A DNA stretch of 64,000 nt from NCBI RefSeq assembly GCF_019794555.1, contig NZ_JAIMEP010000002.1, positions 83,485-147,484 of the forward strand, in the 5' to 3' direction. Source of the stretch: Streptococcus suis. Lineage in GTDB: Bacteria; Bacillota; Bacilli; Lactobacillales; Streptococcaceae. Every line of letters starts with the position of its first letter. Position 1 is the first letter of the stretch. Positions 8,470 through 17,141 of the stretch are shown here, one piece after another. Both the position numbers and the translations under genes were made by a program. The notes under the pieces were generated by a model that saw nothing but the letters and a program-made list of their open reading frames with translations, searched no databases and was not told where the DNA came from.

Positions 8470-9933
8470 CTATTCTAGTGTATGAATGGCATCACTAATT
8501 TGCTGAGTCACTTTTTCAAGTCCTTGTTTAAGATCTTGATTAGTTTTAAATTTTTTCTCTGATTCTGCGCGAAAAACATCTTTAGTAATATCAGCAAAAA
8601 ATGTTTGAGTAGGGGTCCAAATTTGTGATACAGCCGAATTTGATGGCATTAATACAATATTATTATTTTCGAGCTCTCCATACACTGCTTCTGAAATTCC
8701 GCCAATTTCCTTTATTACATCTGATCTGGTAGGCACAATACCCAACATTTCATATCGTTTCAAAATATTTTCATAATTTGTAGCAAAATTTACAAAGGCA
8801 AGACTTGCATTTGGACAAGGAGTATAAGCACTAATTGCATAACCATTCACTCCTCCCATTGTTTTTGTATCAATCAACTCCGAATTAACATCCATTAAAT
8901 CACCACTTTTAGGTAATTGAGGTAAATTAACCATTACCAGATTCTCACTTGCTAAAGTCTCTGCCTCAATTGTAGATATCCCTTGGTGTTCATAATATTG
9001 AATCAATTCATCTAAAAAGGTTGAATAAACATCTGGTGTAGACATTGTTGCAAAAAAAGTCCCATCTGCAAGTTTACTATATGCACTTGTAGTTATGGTA
9101 TCATCAATACTTTCTTCATTCATAGCAGAAGCCAATTGCTGAATAACTTTTGCACCTTTTTCCGCATCCCCTGATGCAAATCCAATATCATTTGTATCTA
9201 AATTATCATTTCCAAAAATATATGCACCATAAGAAAACAAGAAACCGCTTGAAAAATATGAATCATACAAGGATTTCATATAGCCATATTTAGAAGAATC
9301 GGTAGCATGACGTTCTTGTGAAAATCTCAGTAAACTTGACCAAGTTTCAACCATGTCTGGGATTTGATTTTTATTGTCATCCCACTTACTTTCCCAATCA
9401 ACTGGTAGTAAATCTTTGCGATAATACAGCATAGGTGTCTGAACATTCACAGGGACACCTAGAGTATATGTTGTTCCATCTAGATGATATTCAAATGCTT
9501 TCCATGCCATTGAAGAAGTTGTTTCATATGCGTCCAAATCTTTTATTGGGAGGGGATAAATGTGTTTATCTTCTGCATATTTCATAATGACATCATTAGC
9601 CTGATACAGAACATCCGGTCCATAACCATAAGGACCATCATTAGCCAAATCAACATACTGATCTATATTTGCATCTACTGCTATAATATTTTTATCAGCA
9701 TACATTTCATTAAACGCTGCAATAAGTTCAGCAAAATATCCCTTTGAAATTGCTGTATTGTTTTCAAGAACTTTAATAGTAGCCCCATTTTCAACTTTTC
9801 CAGTAAATATCATACTGTCATTCGTTGATTGATTCTTGTTAGGAATAATCGGTGGACTAACACTAGCTAAAAACAAGCTTGTAATTGCAGTTACAGATAT
9901 AGCATAAAGTGTTTTGAGTTTCATTTTTTTCAC
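8470..9933 (-). CDS. Extracellular solute-binding protein, maltodextrin family, without lipobox Cys
   Basis: 487-residue family 1 solute-binding protein. The N-terminus is a signal peptide (KMKLK followed by a hydrophobic core to about residue 24), then an open-closing bilobed domain with 'GPDVLYQANDVIMKYAE' and 'GVPVNVQTPMLYYRKDLL'. The normal Gram-positive lipobox Cys is absent: the site reads 'FLASVSPP' where LASC or LAGC is expected. It directly follows the amylase gene. Likely ligands are maltodextrins or cyclodextrins, judged from the neighbouring GH13 enzyme. Anchoring of the protein is therefore uncertain. Confidence 0.88.
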   Translation of the reverse strand: MKKMKLKTLYAISVTAITSLFLASVSPPIIPNKNQSTNDSMIFTGKVENGATIKVLENNTAISKGYFAELIAAFNEMYADKNIIAVDANIDQYVDLANDGPYGYGPDVLYQANDVIMKYAEDKHIYPLPIKDLDAYETTSSMAWKAFEYHLDGTTYTLGVPVNVQTPMLYYRKDLLPVDWESKWDDNKNQIPDMVETWSSLLRFSQERHATDSSKYGYMKSLYDSYFSSGFLFSYGAYIFGNDNLDTNDIGFASGDAEKGAKVIQQLASAMNEESIDDTITTSAYSKLADGTFFATMSTPDVYSTFLDELIQYYEHQGISTIEAETLASENLVMVNLPQLPKSGDLMDVNSELIDTKTMGGVNGYAISAYTPCPNASLAFVNFATNYENILKRYEMLGIVPTRSDVIKEIGGISEAVYGELENNNIVLMPSNSAVSQIWTPTQTFFADITKDVFRAESEKKFKTNQDLKQGLEKVTQQISDAIHTLE

Positions 9934-11634
9934 CTAAAATTCATAAAAAATATACCCATATCGTGACAAGAATCCATCACTATCTAATCCCCTAGATACA
10001 AGAGGAGTACCTTCAAAGCAAATCTTCTGTTTTTTTTCATCCAAATTTAAGAGGAAATGCACACTCTTTTCTCGCCACTTACGCTCCACATGAACCAATT
10101 CTCCTTTATTCAGAATCGAAATGTCACCATTCTGGATTGAGGTATTTTTTCTTGTAGATATGATTGCTTTAATGTTGTTTAAAAATTCATTATCCCATTC
10201 CTCAGTGTTCCAATTAAAGGTCCTACGTGAATCGGGATCATATCCTCCTTCCAAACATATTTCTGTTCCATAATAGATACATGGAACACCAGGAAAAATA
10301 AACATTAAAGCCAAAGCAGCTAATACTTTATCTTTTGAATTTCCAACCTGTGTAAAGATTCGATGTGTATCATGGGAATCCAATAGATTTAAATTCATTT
10401 GGTTCACCTGTGTTTGATTCCTCATCAAAATATGATTCAGTCGTTCTACTAAATCTTTAGCCTTAAATCGGTCAAATGCGAAACAATCTAAACTTGCTTT
10501 TGTAAAAGCGTAGTTCATTATACTATCATATTGATCTCCCATTAAATACGGATATGCATCATGCCAATTTTCACCAATTAAAACACAATCTTGCTTCACA
10601 TCTTTGATTGCCAATCTAAATTGTCTCCAAAATTGATGAGAAACCTCATCAGATACATCCAAACGCCATCCATCAATATTTGCTTCTTTAATCCAGTACA
10701 GTCCAATATCTATCAAATGTTTTCTAACTTCTGCATTCGAGGTGTTCCATTTTGGCATATAGTAGCACGAAGCAAAGCATTCATAATTAACCTTTTCAAT
10801 ATCAGGGAAATCACCATCAATCATAAACCAATCATAATACGGAGAATCCTTCCCTTGGTTGATTACATCAATAAATTCTTTTGAATTCATACTGCAATGA
10901 TTAAAAACAGCATCCAGAACAACTCTTATCCCTCGCTGATGACACTTACTAACAAGTTCTTTTAAATCTGCAAAAGTCCCAAATTGTTCATCAATCTCAT
11001 AATAATTTTCAATATCATACTTATGATTGGTGGGGGATTTAAAAATAGGAGTTAAATACAAAGCATTAATTCCCAAATCTAAAAGATAATCCAATTGATT
11101 AATAATTCCTCTCAAATCTCCACCAGCAAAACTTTTAGGTGTTGGCAGATCCCCCCAAGACATATCAATGTAGGACTGGTTTTTTAAGTTATCACCTTTA
11201 GCAAATCGATCAATAAAAATTTGATAGAAAGTACTTTCCTTCAACCAGTCAACTGTAGGAAAAATATCAATTTGATTAATGTATGGCATTTGAAAAAAAT
11301 TATAAAAACCAGTCTCAAAATGATAATGCTCAGTTAACCCATCTTCACTGAAAAAATAGCTTTGTGTATTTTTTTCTAGTCTAAAGATATATGCTAATCT
11401 TGTATCCGTAACTTTTAAATTAATTTCAAAATATGCAAATGTATTATCCTCGTAACGAAGTGGAACTCTTAACTCCTTCCTGTCGAAATGATAATCATAT
11501 TTTTTTCCATATACAAGATAGATATGTGTATCTCTATCCTCTTTGGCCGTTCGTATCCTAATTACAACTTCATTTTGATTTATTGCAAAACAATATCTTG
11601 AATCTGGAATATGCAAAATTCCTGCTTCATTCAT
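9934..11634 (-). CDS. GH13 neopullulanase/cyclomaltodextrinase-type amylase
   Basis: Intracellular alpha-glucan hydrolase, 566 residues from the chosen start. An N-terminal CBM34-like domain (about 1-120) precedes the catalytic barrel. The four GH13 regions are visible: 'VVLDAVFNHC', 'GWRLDVSDEV' (nucleophile Asp), 'LIGENW' (acid/base Glu) and 'LLDSHDTHR'. No signal peptide, so it should act on imported maltodextrin or cyclodextrin. The ATG at 11634 is preferred to ATG 11643 because GGAG abuts the latter with no spacing. First gene of the transporter operon; it reads into the binding-protein gene without a gap. Confidence 0.88.
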   Translation of the reverse strand: MNEAGILHIPDSRYCFAINQNEVVIRIRTAKEDRDTHIYLVYGKKYDYHFDRKELRVPLRYEDNTFAYFEINLKVTDTRLAYIFRLEKNTQSYFFSEDGLTEHYHFETGFYNFFQMPYINQIDIFPTVDWLKESTFYQIFIDRFAKGDNLKNQSYIDMSWGDLPTPKSFAGGDLRGIINQLDYLLDLGINALYLTPIFKSPTNHKYDIENYYEIDEQFGTFADLKELVSKCHQRGIRVVLDAVFNHCSMNSKEFIDVINQGKDSPYYDWFMIDGDFPDIEKVNYECFASCYYMPKWNTSNAEVRKHLIDIGLYWIKEANIDGWRLDVSDEVSHQFWRQFRLAIKDVKQDCVLIGENWHDAYPYLMGDQYDSIMNYAFTKASLDCFAFDRFKAKDLVERLNHILMRNQTQVNQMNLNLLDSHDTHRIFTQVGNSKDKVLAALALMFIFPGVPCIYYGTEICLEGGYDPDSRRTFNWNTEEWDNEFLNNIKAIISTRKNTSIQNGDISILNKGELVHVERKWREKSVHFLLNLDEKKQKICFEGTPLVSRGLDSDGFLSRYGYIFYEF

Positions 11635-11662
11635 CACATACATCTCCTACATTATTTTTAAG

Positions 11663-11691
11663 TTGACTTTTTGTTTTTTTTTTTATATAAC
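11663..11691 (+). promoter_or_regulatory. Putative promoter of the LacI-type regulator
   Basis: TTGACT (11663-11668), 17 bp of mostly T, then TATAAC (11686-11691). The expected start of transcription falls at or next to the first ATG of the regulator, so the mRNA would be nearly leaderless. On the other strand the same AT-rich block gives an extended -10 (TGTTATATA) for the amylase operon, but no good -35. Confidence 0.4.
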
Positions 11692-11697
11692 AATCCT

Positions 11698-12492
11698 ATG
11701 AAAAAGATTACCATGAAAGACGTTGCACGTGAGGCCGGGGTCTCCGTTGCTACTGTTTCCTACATTATCAACAATCGTGAAGACCAAAAAATTAGTCCTG
11801 AAACGCGTAATAAAGTTCTACAAATTATTAATTTATTGGACTATACTCCTAACAAAGCCGCAAAGTCACTTGTAACTCAAAAATCGCAAATTGTTGCCCT
11901 TCACTACAAGGAGGCCGAGTCCTATTTGCAAAAAGCCGAGCAACTTCATTTCATCAATAAATTAACGAACTTTCTACATAATAAAAATTACCATTTAATG
12001 TGTCTTAGTGAACATTACATTGAAAAAATAGATTTAGCTGATGTAATATTAACTCTTGACGTGGCTAAGGAAGATTTCTATAAAATCGGGAATGCCAATT
12101 TCTCGCCTCTAATTGCCCTTGATAGTTTTATTGATGATCCTGTGTTTTTTCAAATAAATTCAGATTTTCAAAAATTAAAAAAACAGGCTATACAATATTT
12201 TGGAGAGACTACTTTTACTTTTGTATCTCTGCCAATAAATGATGGAAAAAGAAAAGAATTAATCCAAAATACATTTTCTTCAATTAAATACGTTAAATCA
12301 GTGGAAGAACTAGATAACTTTGATTACAAAAATGTTTTAATTATTGATTCAATCTTGGAACAATTAATCTCGAACTATTACAACAAATTGTATATCTCAG
12401 GTTTCTCAGATGAAAAATTTGAAAAAATTTTTCAAGCTATCGAGTGGGCTTCACAGCGTATTGAAATAAATAATCATAACATTGTTGTTTAG
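11698..12492 (+). CDS. LacI-family transcriptional regulator of the maltodextrin locus
   Basis: 264 residues from ATG 11698. The N-terminal helix-turn-helix is canonical: 'TMKDVAREAGVSVATVSYIINN' region split by the usual hinge 'TRNKVLQIINLLDYTPNKAAKSL'. The sensor domain is shorter and less conserved than the usual ~270 residues. A TTG 27 bp upstream is open but would add an unlikely hydrophobic tail. No Shine-Dalgarno is seen; ATG 11713 is an alternative start. Divergent from the amylase operon, so it probably controls it and the lipoprotein gene downstream. Confidence 0.85.
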   Translation: MKKITMKDVAREAGVSVATVSYIINNREDQKISPETRNKVLQIINLLDYTPNKAAKSLVTQKSQIVALHYKEAESYLQKAEQLHFINKLTNFLHNKNYHLMCLSEHYIEKIDLADVILTLDVAKEDFYKIGNANFSPLIALDSFIDDPVFFQINSDFQKLKKQAIQYFGETTFTFVSLPINDGKRKELIQNTFSSIKYVKSVEELDNFDYKNVLIIDSILEQLISNYYNKLYISGFSDEKFEKIFQAIEWASQRIEINNHNIVV

Positions 12493-12653
12493 AAAGTTAG
12501 AGTAGCTATTTCTCGAGATTACACGCTAATACTTACTCATTTTCAAGTCCCTCCTCAGACATATGAAACACCACCATTTTGTTTTTTTATTGTACTAACT
12601 CTAACTATTTATGAAACAATTTTCTCCCTTAAAAATTCCTTCACTCCTGTGTC

Positions 12654-12705
12654 AGCGAGTTTTTCAACAAATTTTTTATCTTGTTGAAAAAACTCGCTTT
12701 TTTTA
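12654..12705. terminator. Bidirectional terminator between regulator and lipoprotein genes
   Basis: A 16-bp stem (12654-12669 / 12682-12698, one bulged A) with T7 on the right and an A-rich left flank; it serves the two convergent genes. Confidence 0.85.
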
Positions 12706-12749
12706 AATTTCACAAACGGTTAGATAATCTAATTTATTTTTTAAACTTA

Positions 12750-13526
12750 CTAGTTTTCATACGTCCAAGCAATCGTATCAAAATTATTTATATTAAAGGA
12801 TTCTTTCTTTGCTTCTGTATATTCGGAATTTTCAGTGTCATAAGTATCTTCAGCAGGATGTGTAATTAAAGTAAATGTATATGTTCCTGATTTTGCAATC
12901 TTAATATTCGACCGTTTGCTTGAAGTTTCACCAAGACCCCCAGAATTTTCAAAATAAGTTACACCATCTTTCTCAATTGTCTCCAAATATCCAAACCCTC
13001 TTTGATTTTCCCAACTACTATTTATTGCAAATTGAAATTCGTCGCCTTCTTCTAAATTCATTGTAATCGAATAAATATTGCTTTCGTTACTTTCCTCTTT
13101 TACGAGTTTATGCTTATCACTTACGTTTGCCCCCCAATTTGATTCTTTAAGAATCTCACTACTTCCATTTCCTACAACAATAAAACTCCGAGTATCTTCT
13201 TTATAAGCTGAGAAACCAGCGTATAAGGATAAATCACTAGTAAGATTACTACTCTCAGTAAATTTTCGTGAAAAATCTGGTTTTACATACCATCCAACAA
13301 AGGTTTTTCCCTCCTTTGTAGGAGTGTATTTTAGTATATCTCCTGTTGATTTTACTTGCTCAGTTTTTAAAACTGTTGTGCCATCACTGTCATAGTAAGT
13401 AACTTTGTAGGTTGAAACTTCAGAAACAACTGAATTAGTCGAATTTGCTTCTTGGGAAGCTTGTGTGCAGGCAACCAAATTTAAAGAAAGTGCTGCAATA
13501 GTCAAAAAATATAGACATTTTTTCAT
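12750..13526 (-). CDS. Lipoprotein with InlB B-repeat and starch-binding-like domain
   Basis: 258 residues. A lipoprotein signal ends in 'LNLVACTQ' (Cys20). Residues about 42-106 form an InlB B-repeat/Listeria-Bacteroides repeat ('YYDSDGTTVLKTEQV', 'GKTFVGWYVKPDFS', 'LSLYAGF'). The remaining part (about 112-258) has the look of a SusE/SusF-like beta-sandwich for alpha-glucan binding ('ILKESNWGANVSDKHKL', 'IAKSGTYTFTLITHP'). Sited beside the maltodextrin importer and preceded by an operator and a cre site, it is probably a surface glucan-capturing lipoprotein. The starch-binding call is by appearance only. Confidence 0.7.
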   Translation of the reverse strand: MKKCLYFLTIAALSLNLVACTQASQEANSTNSVVSEVSTYKVTYYDSDGTTVLKTEQVKSTGDILKYTPTKEGKTFVGWYVKPDFSRKFTESSNLTSDLSLYAGFSAYKEDTRSFIVVGNGSSEILKESNWGANVSDKHKLVKEESNESNIYSITMNLEEGDEFQFAINSSWENQRGFGYLETIEKDGVTYFENSGGLGETSSKRSNIKIAKSGTYTFTLITHPAEDTYDTENSEYTEAKKESFNINNFDTIAWTYEN

Positions 13527-13554
13527 GATACCACCTCGGATATAAATATTTTTC

Positions 13555-13613
13555 TAACTTAACTTAAACGTTTAAGTTAAGTTAATTTTATTGCAATCGC
13601 TTACAAATGTCAA
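13555..13613 (-). promoter_or_regulatory. Promoter with cre site and 30-bp palindromic operator
   Basis: On the minus strand: TTGACA (13608-13613), 17-bp spacer, TAAAAT (13585-13590). The spacer is a cre-like box (13591-13606, TTGCAATCGCTTACAA on the plus strand), matching the CcpA consensus. Directly after the -10 lies a perfect 30-bp palindrome (13555-13584) with the centre TTAAACGTTTAA, the central CG being typical of LacI-family operators. Catabolite repression plus LacI-type repression of the lipoprotein gene is inferred. Confidence 0.85.
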
Positions 13614-13761
13614 TACTTTTTTTCCTAATTTTTATAAATTTTATTGAATATCGAAAAAATATTAAATTAGTTATGTTTATCCGAATTTCAAATAAAAAAA
13701 CATTATGGATACATAATTTAATCCATAATGTTCTCATCATTATTCACTTTGTAGAATTACT

Positions 13762-13796
13762 CCTTCTTCGCGTAGGCTTCATTCGTTTATTTATTG
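13762..13796. repeat. Right 35-bp direct repeat flanking the maltodextrin island
   Basis: Matches 6237-6271 at 33 of 35 positions. It covers the last codons and downstream region of ydbC, showing that the sequence duplicated was the old bioY-ydbC junction. Confidence 0.8.
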
Positions 13797-14002
13797 GCAA
13801 ATGCATCTAGAAGAACCTGGAATTCTTCATTGCTTAGAGTAATCCCTTTTCCCATCTTGCTATGGTCCGGACTCCAAGTCCGAATATCGTATTTTGCAGG
13901 TGCACCATTAAAAGATACACGATTCAACTCTTTGGTCCATCCCTTCTCGTTTTCAGATAGGACCAATAATTTTTCTTCAATTTCAAAAGTAAATGTTGCC
14001 AT
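13787..14002 (-). CDS. YdbC-family PC4-like single-stranded DNA-binding protein
   Basis: 71 residues; matches my recollection of the YdbC family, bacterial homologues of the PC4 transcription coactivator that bind single-stranded DNA ('ENEKGWTKELNRVSFNGAPA', 'YDIRTWSPDH', 'GKGITLS'). Family length is about 70 residues, so it is complete. AGGAGGTCAC precedes the ATG. It was probably convergent with bioY before the island arrived. Confidence 0.85.
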   Translation of the reverse strand: MATFTFEIEEKLLVLSENEKGWTKELNRVSFNGAPAKYDIRTWSPDHSKMGKGITLSNEEFQVLLDAFANK

Positions 14003-14094
14003 TTGTGACCTCCTTCAATCATCTATTCGAAAAAACTTGTCATTTTTTAAAAAATTGGATAATATGATTATATCAAGTTTGAAAGGATTATGCC

Positions 14095-14451
14095 ATGAAG
14101 AGATTTATCGAAGTCATTTTGGAACATGCCTCTATCTTTTTAGGCAATAGCAGAGCTTCAAAGGCTATTGAACCAGATAGCAAGGAAGAAATAAAAAATA
14201 ATATAGAACTTGCCTTGTACAAGAATGCTTCTATCCATGTCATCTACGGGAACCGCAGTTTTACTGGAGACATCGTCAAATACGATAGGGAACGCCAACG
14301 GATTATTATGAAAAATTTCAAGCGCCAGGTGACCAGCATTATAAATCTAGAAGACATCCAGAAAATTACCCTTGTTCCAGAAAGTGTAAAAACATCCCAA
14401 CAACAAGAGAAAAAAACTGAGCAACATACCGGAAATAGAAAAAACGCATAA
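14095..14451 (+). CDS. Small protein of unknown function, YolD-like fold possible
   Basis: 118 residues, GAAAGGA ribosome site. The middle part 'IHVIYGNRSFTGDIVKYD' followed by 'RIIMKN' and 'INLEDIQKITLV' resembles the small beta-barrel of YolD-like proteins, while the C-terminal 20 residues are Gln/Lys/Glu-rich and probably disordered. No membrane segment or signal. Monocistronic with its own terminator. I do not recognise a specific function. Confidence 0.6.
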   Translation: MKRFIEVILEHASIFLGNSRASKAIEPDSKEEIKNNIELALYKNASIHVIYGNRSFTGDIVKYDRERQRIIMKNFKRQVTSIINLEDIQKITLVPESVKTSQQQEKKTEQHTGNRKNA

Positions 14452-14488
14452 AATCAAGCAGGAAAACGTTGATGATATGCGTTTTTTT
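14439..14488 (+). terminator. Terminator of the small YolD-like gene
   Basis: AAAAACGCATA near 14440-14450 pairs with TATGCGTTTTT at 14476-14486, ending in T7. The left arm includes the stop codon. Confidence 0.8.
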
Positions 14489-14501
14489 GTTGATATATCT
14501 C

Positions 14502-14530
14502 ATACTCAATGAATATCAAAAGTAGAGAAT
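14502..14530. repeat. Partial BOX/RUP-like repeat end
   Basis: ATACTCAATGAATATCAAAA followed by GTAG resembles the left terminus of the complete element at 46700-46803. No matching right end is seen; the remaining intergenic stretch to 14654 holds no recognisable feature. Confidence 0.4.
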
Positions 14531-14654
14531 AGGTCATTTTGATGAACACTCCCATTCCCACTAGTCAATGATTCTGACGGGAATCCACAACGATGCTCGA
14601 CGGACACATCCTAGATATCGAAACTGGAATGGTTGCGGATCTTTTTTGAATGTT

Positions 14655-15941
14655 TTATGCTCTAATAGTTATTGACTGTCCATCTTCTTGATAAAGATTG
14701 ATCAAACCTGATTTGCAAGCACGAATCATGTCACCAGGATAGATTTCACGGTCTAGTTTAATGGTCAATAATTCCATTGGTTTATTGGCACGGTCGATTT
14801 TATCACCATTTGAATCATGCAGATCTTGAATCGTTGATTCAAAATGTCTGAAGCCAGGTCCATAAAATTCTACCTGATCACCTTCATTGATCACATTACG
14901 TTGACGAATAGTTGCAGTCATCGTATCCTTATCAAATGCAACGACTTCACCAATAAACTTATACTCTGGAATTTTACGACGAGCTCCAAAGAGTTGCTCA
15001 TTTTCACTTGGTGGACTGTAGTAAAATCCAGTCGCCAATTCACGCTGTGCAACCTTCCACATCTCATCAATCAAGTCTTGTTTGATGGCTTCGAATTTCT
15101 CTGGACTTTCTAGGTAAGCATCAACGGCTGCTTTATAGCAGTTTGTAACAGTTGATACATAATGAACTGATTTCATTCGGCCTTCAATCTTCAAGCTATC
15201 GACACCATTTTCAATCATATCTGGGATATGGTCTATCATACACATATCCACCGCAGACATGGAGAACTCCTCTGGTATTTCGCCCTTAATCGAACGACGT
15301 TCCTCACCAAATGGTAAGTCGTAGAGATTGTATTTCCAACGGCATGACTGAGAACACCCACCACGGTTTGCATCTCGCTTGCTCATGTGGTTAGATAGGA
15401 CACAACGTCCTGAATAAGAAATACACATGGCACCATGGACAAAGGCTTCGATTTCAACATCTGTACGTTTGCGAATTTCCGCTACTTCTTCCATTGTTAC
15501 CTCGCGAGCCAAAACAACGCGGGTCAAGCCCAACTCTTTCCAGAATTCAAAGGTTTCGTAGTTGGTCGACGAAGCTTGTGTAGACAAGTGAATTTCAAGA
15601 CCCGGTGCCTCTGTTGCACAGATCACGATGAGGGCGGGGTCAGATACAATGACAGCATCCAAGCCCATATCCCGCAATTCACGGAACCAAGCTCCTGCAC
15701 CTGCTTCATTTCCTTCATGAGTTACCATGTTGGCAGCCACATAAACCTTGGCTCCACGAGCATGGGCATATTCAATCCCTTCCCGCATCTGTTCCATACT
15801 AAAGTTTCCAGCGCGGCTCCTCAAACCGTAAGCTTGACCGCCAACGAAAACAGCATCAGCACCATAATCAATGGCTACCTTCAATTTTTCCAAAGTCCCA
15901 GCAGGTGACAAGACCTCAGGACGTTTCAGTGTTTTTGACAT
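14655..15941 (-). CDS. trhP2: U32-family tRNA hydroxylation protein (YrrO/TrhP2-like)
   Basis: 428 residues, U32 'peptidase' family. It has the N-terminal barrel start 'RPEVLSPAGTLEKLKVAIDYGADAVF' region and the conserved Cys cluster in 'CISYSGRCVLSNH' and 'NRGGCSQSCRW', which binds an Fe-S cluster in relatives. Family members of this size in Bacillus (YrrO) work with the shorter YrrN in prephenate-dependent hydroxylation of uridine 34 in tRNA. The shorter partner lies just upstream on the same strand, supporting this over proteolysis. Confidence 0.82.
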   Translation of the reverse strand: MSKTLKRPEVLSPAGTLEKLKVAIDYGADAVFVGGQAYGLRSRAGNFSMEQMREGIEYAHARGAKVYVAANMVTHEGNEAGAGAWFRELRDMGLDAVIVSDPALIVICATEAPGLEIHLSTQASSTNYETFEFWKELGLTRVVLAREVTMEEVAEIRKRTDVEIEAFVHGAMCISYSGRCVLSNHMSKRDANRGGCSQSCRWKYNLYDLPFGEERRSIKGEIPEEFSMSAVDMCMIDHIPDMIENGVDSLKIEGRMKSVHYVSTVTNCYKAAVDAYLESPEKFEAIKQDLIDEMWKVAQRELATGFYYSPPSENEQLFGARRKIPEYKFIGEVVAFDKDTMTATIRQRNVINEGDQVEFYGPGFRHFESTIQDLHDSNGDKIDRANKPMELLTIKLDREIYPGDMIRACKSGLINLYQEDGQSITIRA

Positions 15942-16052
15942 AATTAACTTCTTTCTATTAACGATGGTTTATGATTGAAAACCTGTGCAGAGATTAGATC
16001 TTCGCTTATTAGATCTATCAGCTCTGTTAGGATAGGAAATCAAATCTTAAAT

Positions 16053-16982
16053 TTATTTGACTTTATTGCGATCAAATTCATAGAAACCAGTATCCAAACC
16101 ACGTTCAGCTGGATGGAGTTTACGAACTTGTTCATCCAAAAGAAAGGCCTGATCGTAAGTAAAAGTTCCTTGCTCTAGCAACTCTTTCGCTTGAACAAAT
16201 AATTTCGCGATTTCAACAAAGTTTTGACCCGGGCAAAAAATACCATCTAATTTCCAATTGCAATAACCATGTGAATAAAGTTCTGCCAACTTAGTCATCA
16301 TATCAATATCATTGTTAATAAAAATATGAGTACCGTGTTTGTCCTCAAAAATAGAATAATGACTCTCTGGATCAGCAGGTTCTGCTAAAAACAAACCGCG
16401 TTGACGCGATAAATCAGTCTCATCAGCCTTTGTAAAATTATAATAATTTCGTAACAGAGTTCGTTTAGAATGGTGGATGACTGACGCACCATAAACCAAT
16501 ACCTCCGCTGGAATTTCCAAATTTTTAGAAATATCAAAAAGCTCTTCAGATGGAATTTCACGTGCCAGAACGGCTTCTACAGCTCCGTGATCTTTCCAAA
16601 AATTAATTTGACGACTAGAGGTAACGAAAACTGATGTATCATAGATTAGTTTAAAATTGTAGCCATCGCGCTTGTTGATATAAAATAAACCCGCATCACC
16701 AACTACTAAGTAATCAACCTTTATCTCACGCATGAGCTCCATAAAAGGCTTGATATGATCCATCATATCCTGGTGCATCAATGCATTGGCGGCGACTGTT
16801 AATTCTTTACCCGCTCCATGTACAAGCTCTGCAATTTCCCTCAGTTCATCATATGAAAAATTTGTTGGAATACGAAGAGCGTTATTCTCTTCACCTACAT
16901 AAATACGATCAACGCCTGCTACTAACAGTTTTTTGACCTGTTCAATACTTTCAGCTGTTGCTGTAATGGTAATTTTCTTCAT
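16053..16982 (-). CDS. trhP1: U32-family protein, short form (YrrN/TrhP1-like)
   Basis: 309 residues, exactly the size of Bacillus YrrN. U32 features include 'VYGASVIHHSKRTLLRNYYNF', where the longer paralogue has its Cys cluster; here that region lacks Cys. Pairing with the longer protein 111 bp downstream suggests a two-component tRNA U34 hydroxylation system. The 15942-16052 gap is AT-rich with no clear terminator, so the pair may be co-transcribed. Confidence 0.8.
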   Translation of the reverse strand: MKKITITATAESIEQVKKLLVAGVDRIYVGEENNALRIPTNFSYDELREIAELVHGAGKELTVAANALMHQDMMDHIKPFMELMREIKVDYLVVGDAGLFYINKRDGYNFKLIYDTSVFVTSSRQINFWKDHGAVEAVLAREIPSEELFDISKNLEIPAEVLVYGASVIHHSKRTLLRNYYNFTKADETDLSRQRGLFLAEPADPESHYSIFEDKHGTHIFINNDIDMMTKLAELYSHGYCNWKLDGIFCPGQNFVEIAKLFVQAKELLEQGTFTYDQAFLLDEQVRKLHPAERGLDTGFYEFDRNKVK

Positions 16983-17141
16983 AAAGATAATTATATCAAA
17001 AATGAAAATTTCTGATAACCAACTAGTTGATTTTAATATTCAGACTTTTCTAATTTGTTCCTTGTAATATTTTTGTAACATAAATGTCATAAAAACACAG
17101 TAATGTTATGGTATGCTTGATGGAGCAGTAAAGGAGACGAT

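Noticed and set aside
15435..15908. 157-codon open frame antisense to trhP2
   Set aside because: Shadow frame with no domain and no ribosome site.
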